A DNA stretch of 14,208 bases, taken from assembly GCA_902805985.1 (NCBI GenBank), contig CADCUW010000380.1, positions 1 to 14,208 on the forward strand. The letters run 5' to 3'. Positions 5,655 through 12,515 of this stretch are shown in pieces. Every line of letters starts with the position of its first letter. The stretch's first letter is position 1. This DNA comes from an uncultured Rubrobacteraceae bacterium (GTDB lineage: Bacteria; Actinomycetota; Rubrobacteria; Rubrobacterales; Rubrobacteraceae). The notes under the pieces were generated by a model. The model was given only the letters and a program-made list of their open reading frames with translations, ran no database searches and was not told the origin of the DNA. A program made the position numbers and the translations under genes.

Positions 5655-7083
5655 GGTGATCGCCAACGCCCTCGGGGCGGTCTACGCCGCCGGGGGCGCC
5701 GCGATGCTGATCCCGACCCTCTACGCCCTGCTCGTCCGCGACGGCAACACGCTCGCCTTCGCCATCCCCGCGCTGGCGACCCTCGCCGCGGGGGCGGCCG
5801 TCTTCTTCCTCACGCGTAGCCAGAGGCCCTACGTCTCGGGGCGGGACGTCTACCTCATCGTGACCCTCGGGTGGGTCGGGGTCGCTGCGGCCGGGTCGGC
5901 GCCCTTCGTCATCTCCGGGCTGATGGGGCCGGTGGACGCCTTCTTCGAGTCGATGGCGGGTTTCACGACGACCGGGGCCTCCACGATAGGGACGCCGGAG
6001 GAGGTCGCGCCCTCCCTGCTGCTCTGGCGCAGCCTCAGCCAGTGGGCCGGCGGGATCGGCATCGTCCTCCTCTTCGTGGCCGTCGCCCCCCTGGTCGGCT
6101 TCGGGGCGTCGCAACTGTACTCGGCGGAGGCGGCTGACCCCGTCTCCGACCGGCTGACCACCCGCATCACCGACACCGCCAAGATCCTGGCGCTCGTCTA
6201 CGGCTTGCTGACGCTCGGCGGCGTCGTCTCCCTCCTCCTGGCCGGCATGGGCCCCTTCGACGCGGTCAACCACGCGCTCACGACGGTCTCGACGGGCGGC
6301 TACTCCACCCGCACGGACTCTATAGCCGCCTTCGACTCCGTGGCCGTCGAGCTCGCCATCACGGCCGGGATGGTCCTCTCGGGGATCAACTTCGGTCTGT
6401 ACTTCAGGGCCGCGAGCGGCCGCCTGGGCCTCGCCCTCGGCAACGTCGAGCTCCTCGTCTTTCTGGGCATCATCGCGGCGTCCACCCTGATGGTCTCGGC
6501 CTCCCTCTATACGGGCGGCGCCTCGGCCTTCTCGGCCACCCGCGACGCGCTCTTCCAGAGCGCGAGCCTGCTCACCGGCACCGGCTTCGTGACCGCCGAC
6601 TGGAAGGCTTGGAGCCCTTTCTGCCAGGGGCTCCTGGTGCTGCTCATCATCGTCGGGGGCAGCGCCGGCTCCACGAGCGGGGGCCTCAAGGTGGTGCGGG
6701 TCATGCTGCTGGCGGGCCACGCCTGGCAGCAGATCTTCAAGATGGTCCACCCGCGGGCCGTGACCTTGCTCAGGTTCGGCGACCGCGTGATCCCCGAGAG
6801 GCTTCGCGTCACGTTTCTCGGCTTCTTCTTCGTGTACGTCCTCGCCCTCGTTACGGGGACCATGCTCCTAACCCTGCACGGCATCCCCGTCGGAGACTCC
6901 TTCGGCTCCGTCTTCGCCTGCATCAACATCGCCGGCACGGCCCTCGGTCCCGTCGGCGACGCCTCCTTCTTCGCCGACCTGCCCGCCTCGGCCAAAATCC
7001 TGCTCACCTTCTTCATGCTCCTCGGCCGCCTCGAACTGTTCACGGTGCTCGTCATCCTCACACCCGGGTTCTGGCGTGGTTAG
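5644..7083 (+). CDS. trkH: Potassium transporter TrkH/KtrB family, membrane channel subunit
   Basis: The 479-residue integral membrane protein carries K+ into the cell with TrkA as its gating partner. Four selectivity-filter P-loops are visible, each with its key glycine: AGFTTTGAS (105-113), TTVSTGGYS (213-221), ASLLTGTGFVT (307-317) and INIAGTALG (427-435). Other family marks are SQWAGGIGIVLL (132-143), IVGGSAGSTSGGLKVVR (336-352), which matches the gating-loop region of TrkH, and the C-terminal MLLGRLELF (458-466). Length matches E. coli TrkH (483). It starts with TTG inside the end of trkA, a sign of translational coupling. The preserved filter glycines predict K+ selectivity. Whether it is a Trk or Ktr type cannot be settled here, but the double-RCK partner favours Trk. 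Confidence 0.95.
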   Translation: MHPRVIANALGAVYAAGGAAMLIPTLYALLVRDGNTLAFAIPALATLAAGAAVFFLTRSQRPYVSGRDVYLIVTLGWVGVAAAGSAPFVISGLMGPVDAFFESMAGFTTTGASTIGTPEEVAPSLLLWRSLSQWAGGIGIVLLFVAVAPLVGFGASQLYSAEAADPVSDRLTTRITDTAKILALVYGLLTLGGVVSLLLAGMGPFDAVNHALTTVSTGGYSTRTDSIAAFDSVAVELAITAGMVLSGINFGLYFRAASGRLGLALGNVELLVFLGIIAASTLMVSASLYTGGASAFSATRDALFQSASLLTGTGFVTADWKAWSPFCQGLLVLLIIVGGSAGSTSGGLKVVRVMLLAGHAWQQIFKMVHPRAVTLLRFGDRVIPERLRVTFLGFFFVYVLALVTGTMLLTLHGIPVGDSFGSVFACINIAGTALGPVGDASFFADLPASAKILLTFFMLLGRLELFTVLVILTPGFWRG

Positions 7084-7121
7084 CACGCCGCGCCCCTCGG
7101 GCCCCGCTCGTCAGCCCGGCG
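7084..7121. other. Short convergent gap between trkH and the CPA2 antiporter gene
   Basis: Only 38 bases separate two converging stops. CGGGC (around 7098) and GCCCG (around 7114) could pair over an 11-base loop. The stem is short and has no T-run on either strand, so I do not call a terminator. The two transcripts must end in or across each other's 3' ends. Confidence 0.4.
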
Positions 7122-9080
7122 CTAGCCGTCGAGTAGCGCGATAAACGCGGCGCGTTGTTCGGCGGTGCCGACGACGCTCACCGTGTCGCCCGGCTCCAGC
7201 GTCAGCCCGGGCCCAGGGTTCGTTACGGCCTCGTCGCCGCGGACGAGGGCGACGATGGAGGCGCCGGTCTTCGCCCGGACCCCGAGCTCGCCGATGGCGC
7301 GGCCGGAGAGGGCGCAGTTTTTGGGGATCTCGATCCAGTCGCTCTCTATCATCCTGGAGGCGCGCCGGAGCCGGGCCAGGCCCTCGTCGCCGCCGTCCCC
7401 GTCGGAGATCGGGGCGTACAGCTCGCGGCGCACGCCGTCGGAGAACCGCTGCACCTCCGCGGCCCCGAAGCCCCGGCTCATGAGGGCCTGCCGCCCGAGC
7501 TCGAGGCCCGCCTCGAACTCGGGCTGGACCGCCTCGTAGACGCCGAGCCGTCCGAGGTCTTCGAGCTGCTCCTCGCCGGCCGAGCGGGCCACGATGCGCG
7601 CGTGCGGGTTGAGGGCCTTTGCCCGCTCGACCACGAGCCGGGACCCCACGGCGTCGGAGGTGGCTAGCACGACCATCCTCGCCTTCCTTATCTTCGCCGC
7701 CTCCAGCACGGGCTCCGCGGCGGCGTCGCCGTAGACGAGCGGTATCCCTTCATTCCTCGCGACCTCGACCTTGCCGGGGTCCACGTCAACGACGACGAAG
7801 GGCTGGTCCAGGCGTGCGAGCATCCTGGCGACGAAGCCCCCGACCCTGCCGAAGCCGACGATCACGACGTGGTCCGCGAGCTCCTCGCCGGGCAGGTCCA
7901 CCGTCTTCGGCGCCGGCGCCGGGAACCGCCTGCGCCAGCGGGCGTAGAGCGGGGACGCCGCGCGGGCGGCGAAGGGTGTCAGGGCCATCGTGACGACGGC
8001 GGTGGTGAGGGCGATGGAGTAGGTGCTGGAGGAGATCACACCCTCGCTCCTCCCCGACCGGGCGAGCAAGAACGAAAACTCCCCGACCTGGAAGAGGCCG
8101 AGGCCGACGGCGAACGGGACGATGTTCACGTACCCGAATGCTCTCGCAACGCCGGCGAAGATCAAACCCTTCCCGACGAACACGGTGAGCACGACGGCGA
8201 GGACGACCGGGGCGGAGGCGAGCAGGAACGCCGGGTCTATGAGCATCCCGACGGAGACGAAGAAGAGCATGGCGAACACGTCGCGCAAGGGGCCGATGTC
8301 GGCGAGGGCCTGGTGGCTGTAGTCGGACTGGGAGAGGACGATGCCGGCGACGAAGGCCCCGAAGGCGAAGGAGAGGCCGAAGATGTAGGTCCCGTAGCCG
8401 ACGCCGAGGCCTGTGGCGACCACGGAGATCAGGAAGAGCTCCCGCGAGTTGAGCCTGGCGACGCGGCCCATGAGCCACGGGAAGACCCGCGTCCCGAAGA
8501 GCGCCATCGCCCCGACGAACAGGACGGCCTCGAGCGCCGCCACGCCGAGTGCTGCGAGCCCCTCCGCCACGTTCCCGAGCTCGGGCAGGACGATCAGCAA
8601 CGGCACCACCGCGATGTCTTGCGCCACGAGCATCCCTATGATGACCCGGCTGGATAAAGTTCCGAGCACCTCCTGCTCCGAGAGCGTCTTCAGGACGACG
8701 GCCGTGCTCGACACCGAGAGGAGGGCCCCGAACCACACCGCCTCGTGCCACCCGAGCCCGAGCAGTTGGGCGAGGCCGTAGCCGAGGGCTATGGTCAGGA
8801 ACATCTGGATAGGGGTGCCTACAAGCGCTATCTTCTTGACCGGCGCGAGCGCGCTCAGGGGGAAGTCAAGCCCGATGGCGAAGAGGAGCAGGGCTACACC
8901 TATCTCGGCGAGAAGCTCGATGTCGTGGGCCGATCCTACCGTCGGGCCGCCGGTGTTCGGGCCGACGATCACGCCGGCCAGGATGTAGCCCAGGATGAGC
9001 GGCAGCCCGAGGCGGCGCGCGATGATGCCGCCCACGAACGCGGCGACCATGATGAGCGCTATGTCCCCGGCTATGCCCAC
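7122..9080 (-). CDS. CPA2-family cation:proton antiporter with C-terminal RCK (TrkA-N and TrkA-C) domains, KefB-like
   Basis: The protein is 652 residues. Residues 1-385 are a Na+/H+-exchanger membrane domain with about 12 helices. Motifs include [18 protein letters not shown] (24-41), [10 protein letters not shown] (64-73), [12 protein letters not shown] (122-133), the conserved AQD (153-155) and [19 protein letters not shown] (236-254). Residues 402-525 form an RCK-N domain with GFGRVGG (409-415), VDVDP (431-435) and IPLVYGDAA (446-454). Residues 575-652 form an RCK-C domain. The family exchanges K+ or Na+ for H+, and the RCK part suggests nucleotide or ligand control. No glutathione-gating motif of E. 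coli KefC is evident, so GSH control should not be assumed. The GTG start at 9080 gives the normal N-terminus, but its ribosome site (AGAGAAGG) is very close. It lies 32 bases after mrpG and is probably the last gene of the mrp operon. Confidence 0.9.
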   Translation of the reverse strand: MGIAGDIALIMVAAFVGGIIARRLGLPLILGYILAGVIVGPNTGGPTVGSAHDIELLAEIGVALLLFAIGLDFPLSALAPVKKIALVGTPIQMFLTIALGYGLAQLLGLGWHEAVWFGALLSVSSTAVVLKTLSEQEVLGTLSSRVIIGMLVAQDIAVVPLLIVLPELGNVAEGLAALGVAALEAVLFVGAMALFGTRVFPWLMGRVARLNSRELFLISVVATGLGVGYGTYIFGLSFAFGAFVAGIVLSQSDYSHQALADIGPLRDVFAMLFFVSVGMLIDPAFLLASAPVVLAVVLTVFVGKGLIFAGVARAFGYVNIVPFAVGLGLFQVGEFSFLLARSGRSEGVISSSTYSIALTTAVVTMALTPFAARAASPLYARWRRRFPAPAPKTVDLPGEELADHVVIVGFGRVGGFVARMLARLDQPFVVVDVDPGKVEVARNEGIPLVYGDAAAEPVLEAAKIRKARMVVLATSDAVGSRLVVERAKALNPHARIVARSAGEEQLEDLGRLGVYEAVQPEFEAGLELGRQALMSRGFGAAEVQRFSDGVRRELYAPISDGDGGDEGLARLRRASRMIESDWIEIPKNCALSGRAIGELGVRAKTGASIVALVRGDEAVTNPGPGLTLEPGDTVSVVGTAEQRAAFIALLDG

Positions 9081-9112
9081 GCCTTCTCTATACCAGACGG
9101 GGGCCTCCCCGG

Positions 9113-9472
9113 TCAGCCCGGCGGGACGCCTCCCGCGGGCCTGTCGCCGGAGTCGCCGGACTCATCCACCGTCTCGCGGCCCTCCATCTCCTCGCCCCTC
9201 AGGTAGGCGGCGCGGGCCACGACGTGGGCGGAGACCGGGGTGGTCACGAGGAGGAAGGCCGAGATCAGGGCGACCCTGGAGAAGACCGCGGGGTCCCCGG
9301 TGACCGTCGAGGCGAGGAGCAGGGAGACCACGCCCAAGGAGACGATCTTGCTCGCGGCGTGGAGCCGGGCGTAGGTGTCCGGCAGGCGGATTATCCCGTA
9401 GACGCCGACGGTCATCACGGCGACGCCGAGCACCACGAGCGCGTCCGCGAGGTAGGGGAGGAGCGGGCCCAC
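9113..9472 (-). CDS. mrpG: Mrp Na+/H+ antiporter subunit G
   Basis: The 119-residue membrane protein has three predicted helices. It has the PhaG/MnhG signature [17 protein letters not shown] (26-42), followed by [11 protein letters not shown], and [17 protein letters not shown] (73-89). It is a small accessory subunit required for the activity of the seven-subunit Mrp complex. The hydrophilic C-terminal tail from about residue 91 ([19 protein letters not shown], then glycine/proline-rich) is of unclear use. The GTG start overlaps the mrpF stop by one base (TAGTG). An alternative downstream start is unlikely because the first helix begins at residue 5. Confidence 0.93.
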   Translation of the reverse strand: MGPLLPYLADALVVLGVAVMTVGVYGIIRLPDTYARLHAASKIVSLGVVSLLLASTVTGDPAVFSRVALISAFLLVTTPVSAHVVARAAYLRGEEMEGRETVDESGDSGDRPAGGVPPG

Positions 9473-9738
9473 TAGAAGATCTTCCTCTCCCCGTGGTAGA
9501 GCGCCGCGGCGACCGTCCCCACGAAGGCGAGCAGCGCGAGGATGAGCGCGGCGTCCAGGTAGTAGGGCGAGCGGACAGCGGCCCCGTAGAGGGCCAGCAG
9601 GGCCACCAGCACGAGCGTCAGGGTGTCGAGCGCCAGGATGCGCCCGGCCGTCGAGCGCACGTTTATCACGGTCGCGACCATGACCGTGGCGAGTACGGTC
9701 AGCCAGAGCGCCGCCAGGTAGAAGACCATCTCGTGCAA
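9472..9738 (-). CDS. mrpF: Mrp Na+/H+ antiporter subunit F
   Basis: The 88-residue protein has three predicted helices. It shows the MrpF pattern RSTAGRILALDTLTLVLVAL (28-47) and YYLDAALILALLAFVGTVAAA (59-79), and ends GERKIF. It is a small membrane subunit of the Mrp complex and is related to the bile-acid/Na+ resistance protein family name MnhF. The start is TTG 9738, with GGAGGAGG five bases upstream. The ATG at 9729, three codons inside, is 14 bases from that site and less likely. The frame is open further upstream to about 10026 but there it only shadows mrpE. A gap of 26 bases separates it from mrpE, the only such gap within mrpA-G. Confidence 0.92.
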   Translation of the reverse strand: MHEMVFYLAALWLTVLATVMVATVINVRSTAGRILALDTLTLVLVALLALYGAAVRSPYYLDAALILALLAFVGTVAAALYHGERKIF

Positions 9739-9743
9739 GGTAA

Positions 9744-9751
9744 CCTCCTCC
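9744..9751 (-). promoter_or_regulatory. Ribosome binding site deciding the mrpF start
   Basis: GGAGGAGG (minus strand, 9751-9744) ends five bases before TTG 9738. It is one of the strongest ribosome sites in the window, and it falls at the one mrp junction where genes do not overlap. Confidence 0.75.
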
Positions 9752-9764
9752 GTCCTAAAAGATC

Positions 9765-10256
9765 TCAGGGAAAGACTCTTCGCTGGTAGCGCCGGTAGAA
9801 ATCTTCGTGCCGGCGCCGGATCGCCTCCGGGTCGGCGGCGTCTATGACGTGGATCAGCATCACGCCCCGCCCCCGGTCCAGGCCGACGAGCACCTCCCCC
9901 GGCGACAGGGTGGCCACCAGGGCCGAGACCGCCACCCCCGTCTCGCTTCTCTCGCCCACGGGGATGGCCACGATGCCGGACCTCCCGAGCGGCCTCGCGT
10001 GCAGCGTCACGAGCGTCACCTCCCAAGTCCCGACCGCCACGTCGCGCGCCACGGCGCCGACGAAGGGGAAGAACCCAACCACGCGCCCGAAGACGCCCCC
10101 GGGCCCAGCCCCCCCGGGCATGACGAAGGGGTGCAAGAAGTAGAGCAGACCGCCGGAGAGGACCGCCCCGAGCGCGAGATCCGCCGGGTAGAAGCTCCCG
10201 AGCACCAGCGCGTAGACGAGGGTGAGCAGGATGAGCGGGAGGACGAAGCGGCCCAT
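9765..10256 (-). CDS. mrpE: Mrp Na+/H+ antiporter subunit E
   Basis: The 163-residue protein matches the usual MrpE length (about 160). Two N-terminal helices include LVLGSFYPADLALGAVLSGG (17-36). A third hydrophobic stretch is at 58-75. A soluble part follows with SALVATLSPGEVLVGLD (111-127), GVMLIHVIDAADPE (131-144), and a basic end EDFYRRYQRRVFP. MrpE is an accessory membrane subunit of the antiporter complex. The ATG overlaps the mrpD stop by one base (TGATG), indicating coupled translation. Confidence 0.93.
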   Translation of the reverse strand: MGRFVLPLILLTLVYALVLGSFYPADLALGAVLSGGLLYFLHPFVMPGGAGPGGVFGRVVGFFPFVGAVARDVAVGTWEVTLVTLHARPLGRSGIVAIPVGERSETGVAVSALVATLSPGEVLVGLDRGRGVMLIHVIDAADPEAIRRRHEDFYRRYQRRVFP

Positions 10257-11641
10257 CAGCGTCCCCCTACCAGAACGCCGGCCGCCGCCTCGCCGAGCGC
10301 CAGAAGCGGCTCGGGCCAGAGCCCCGCCGCGAGGAGCAGGCCGGCCAGGAGCGCGACGAGGGCCCGCACGGGGCGCGGGCTGGCCTTTCGCCCACCATCT
10401 TCCGGCGTCCAGTAGGCCCGCTGGTAGACCTGGAAGGCGTAGACAAAAGAGAGGGCGCCGCCGAGGAAGATCAGGACGGTCAGGGCGACGCTGCCGGCCC
10501 CCACGCTCGCCCGGAACATCGCCAGCTTGCCGATGAAGCCGACGGCCGGCGGCACGCCCACGACGCTGAACGCGCCGACCGCGAACGCGGCGCCTACGAG
10601 CCGCCCGCCCGCGCCGGCCGCCAGGAAGAGCAGGGCCTTGTTGAGGGAGTTGACGACCGCGTAGACGACCGCCGCGGCGTACCCGACCGGGCCCCCGATG
10701 CCTATGGCCACCAGGATGTAGCCGGCCTGGCCTATCGCCGAGTAGGCGAGCACCTCGGCCGTATCCCGGCGAGAGATGGCCTGGAGCGCCCCGTAGACGA
10801 TGCTCGCCGTGCCGAGCACGAGGACGGCCGCCGTGCCGAGCTCTAGCTCCCGCGGCAGCACGCCGGCTCCGAAGCGCAAGAGGCCGTAGCCCCCGATGTT
10901 AGCCAGGGCGCCGGAGAGGATGGCGGCGACCGGCGCGTGGCTCCCGACGTAGACGGCCGGCAGCCAGAAGTGGAAAGGGAAGAGGCCGAGTTTCAGCGAG
11001 AAGGCCACGAAGACGGCGACGGCTATCGAGATGATCGAGCTCGGCCGCACCACGGCCACCCTCTCTGCCATGACCGCCATATCCAGGGTTCCCGTGACGT
11101 GGTAGAGGGCGGCCACCGCTATAAGGAAGATGACGGAGCCGAGCAGGTTTATGACGGCGAAGATAAAGGCGGCCCGCACCTGGTAGTCCTTCTCCCGGTA
11201 GCCGGTGAGCGCGTAGGCGGCGGTCATGGAGATCTCGAAAAAGACGTAGAAGTTGAACGCGTCCCCCGTCAGAAAGAGCCCCGTTAGCCCCGCGGCCAGG
11301 AACGCCACCAGCGCCGGGAAGGTCCGGGAGCGAACCCCGCCGAGCACCTCGTAGACGAATGAGACGAGGATCACCCCGACGGAGACGGCGGCGAACGTCA
11401 CCCCGAGGGCGTCGGCCCTGAGCGTAATGCCGACGCCCTCGGGCCACCCGCCGGCCGTCATCTCGACCGGCCCGCCGCCGAGCACCACGAAGGTCAGGCC
11501 GATCACGCAGGCGAAGCCCGCGCCGAGGCCGGCCACCGAGATCCAGCCGACAAGCGGGCGGCGCCCGTCGGCGAGGGCGAGGGCGGCGGCCAGAGTCCAC
11601 GGGATCAGGACGGCGAGCGGCAGGAGCGTGGCACCCGTCAC
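10256..11641 (-). CDS. mrpD: Mrp Na+/H+ antiporter subunit D (NuoN/NuoM-like proton-channel subunit)
   Basis: The 461-residue protein belongs to the proton-conducting membrane transporter family shared with complex I. Key ionisable residues are kept: Glu136 in FNFYVFFEISMTAAYAL (129-145), Lys217 in SLKLGLFPFHFWLPAVYVG (215-233), and Lys335 in NSLNKALLFLAAG (331-343). These correspond to residues needed for ion transport in Mrp and NuoL/M/N proteins. After LFLAAG the sequence passes directly to GAGGRLVGAAFAVGAFSVVGVPPAVGF. The roughly 20-residue loop (TGxxDLxxxGGLxxxxP) typical of the family seems to be missing. GTG 11641 overlaps the mrpC stop by four bases (GTGA). The ATG-type Met191 is internal and not a start. 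Confidence 0.95.
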   Translation of the reverse strand: MTGATLLPLAVLIPWTLAAALALADGRRPLVGWISVAGLGAGFACVIGLTFVVLGGGPVEMTAGGWPEGVGITLRADALGVTFAAVSVGVILVSFVYEVLGGVRSRTFPALVAFLAAGLTGLFLTGDAFNFYVFFEISMTAAYALTGYREKDYQVRAAFIFAVINLLGSVIFLIAVAALYHVTGTLDMAVMAERVAVVRPSSIISIAVAVFVAFSLKLGLFPFHFWLPAVYVGSHAPVAAILSGALANIGGYGLLRFGAGVLPRELELGTAAVLVLGTASIVYGALQAISRRDTAEVLAYSAIGQAGYILVAIGIGGPVGYAAAVVYAVVNSLNKALLFLAAGAGGRLVGAAFAVGAFSVVGVPPAVGFIGKLAMFRASVGAGSVALTVLIFLGGALSFVYAFQVYQRAYWTPEDGGRKASPRPVRALVALLAGLLLAAGLWPEPLLALGEAAAGVLVGGR

Positions 11642-12069
11642 CGCGTGTCCTCTCGAAGCTCGACGTCCGCCGGGTCCCTCCGCGGCTCCTCTTCCTTTCC
11701 GGGGTCTTCGCCGCGTTCGAGCGCCTCGGCCTCGCGCCTCTCGGCGGCCGAGAGGTCCTCGATGTCCACGGAGTCGTGGGCCAGGTAGAGGCGGTAGACC
11801 AGGCTCAGGAGCAGGGCGGCGACGCTGGAGCTGATCACGATGGCCGTTAGCGCCATCGCCTGCACCAGGGGGTCTGCGATGGGGGTGTTCTCCGGCAGCG
11901 GGTAGATGGGGGGCTCCCCGCGCGTCAGGCCAGCCGAGATGATGAAGAGGTTCGCGGCGTTGGAGATGAGCACGATGCCGACCACCACCCGGAAGAGGTC
12001 GCGCTGCAGGATCAGGAACGCCCCCGACCCGAAGACGACCGCGATGACGAGCGAGAGCACGAGTATCAA
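11638..12069 (-). CDS. mrpC: Mrp Na+/H+ antiporter subunit C (NuoK-like)
   Basis: The 143-residue protein has three helices homologous to complex I NuoK. Family motifs are FRVVVGIVLISNAANLFIIS (26-45) and IADPLVQAMALTAIVISSSVAA (64-85). The tail from residue 99 (DSVDIEDLSAAERREAEALE...DTR) is long, highly charged and cytosolic by the positive-inside logic. B. subtilis MrpC, at about 113 residues, lacks most of it. The start is TTG 12069, with GGGGAG four bases upstream and a four-base overlap (TTGA) with the mrpB stop. GTG 12060 is the alternative, but it is 13 bases from that site. The frame remains open upstream only as a shadow of mrpB. Confidence 0.92.
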   Translation of the reverse strand: MILVLSLVIAVVFGSGAFLILQRDLFRVVVGIVLISNAANLFIISAGLTRGEPPIYPLPENTPIADPLVQAMALTAIVISSSVAALLLSLVYRLYLAHDSVDIEDLSAAERREAEALERGEDPGKEEEPRRDPADVELREDTR

Positions 12070-12515
12070 GGGGCTCCCCGTTCGTCCGCGTCTTCTACGG
12101 TGCGCGAGATCGCGCCGACCGTCCCGACGACGAAGCCGAAGACGAGCAGGAAGACGGCGCAGTCGAAGAGCACGGCCGTTATGAACTCGAGCGTCCCGAG
12201 ATGTAGCACCTTGGCCCCGACCGGCGGGTAGTGCGTCAGGACCGGATCTCCCATGAGCAGCGGCAAGGCCGCGAGCCCGAGTGCTGCCAGCAGGCCCACG
12301 AACGCCAGCGTCCCGGCCCGGCGCACGCCCGGTATCTTCTCGGCCTCCTCGCGGCCGAAGACCATGAGTTGCAGGAGCACCCCGAGGGAGGCCACGACCC
12401 CCGCGGAGAAGCCGTCTCCGGGCTGGGTGTAGCCCTTGACCAGGATGGCGAGGGCCGTCACGAGCGTCGGCAGCAGGAGGAGCCGCGCCACAGTCCGGGT
12501 CATCGTGCTCGTCAC
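12066..12515 (-). CDS. mrpB: Mrp Na+/H+ antiporter subunit B (MnhB family)
   Basis: The 149-residue protein has four predicted helices. Family features are ILVKGYTQPGDGFSAGVVASL (24-44), in the place where many MrpB proteins read GH..PGGGF, and LEFITAVLFDCAVFLLVFG (109-127). It ends in a short charged tail. It is an essential small membrane subunit of the Mrp complex, encoded separately from MrpA as in group 1 seven-gene operons. GTG 12515 overlaps the mrpA stop by four bases (GTGA). ATG 12503, four codons in, is an alternative start. Confidence 0.92.
   Translation of the reverse strand: MTSTMTRTVARLLLLPTLVTALAILVKGYTQPGDGFSAGVVASLGVLLQLMVFGREEAEKIPGVRRAGTLAFVGLLAALGLAALPLLMGDPVLTHYPPVGAKVLHLGTLEFITAVLFDCAVFLLVFGFVVGTVGAISRTVEDADERGAP

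Noticed and set aside
5605..6750. 381-codon minus-strand frame opposite trkH
   Set aside because: It is a highly charged shadow. trkH carries all four filter loops in the opposite frame.
9739..10026. Upstream extension of mrpF into mrpE
   Set aside because: The added residues are a frame shadow of mrpE, and the GGAGGAGG-TTG start at 9738 explains mrpF fully.
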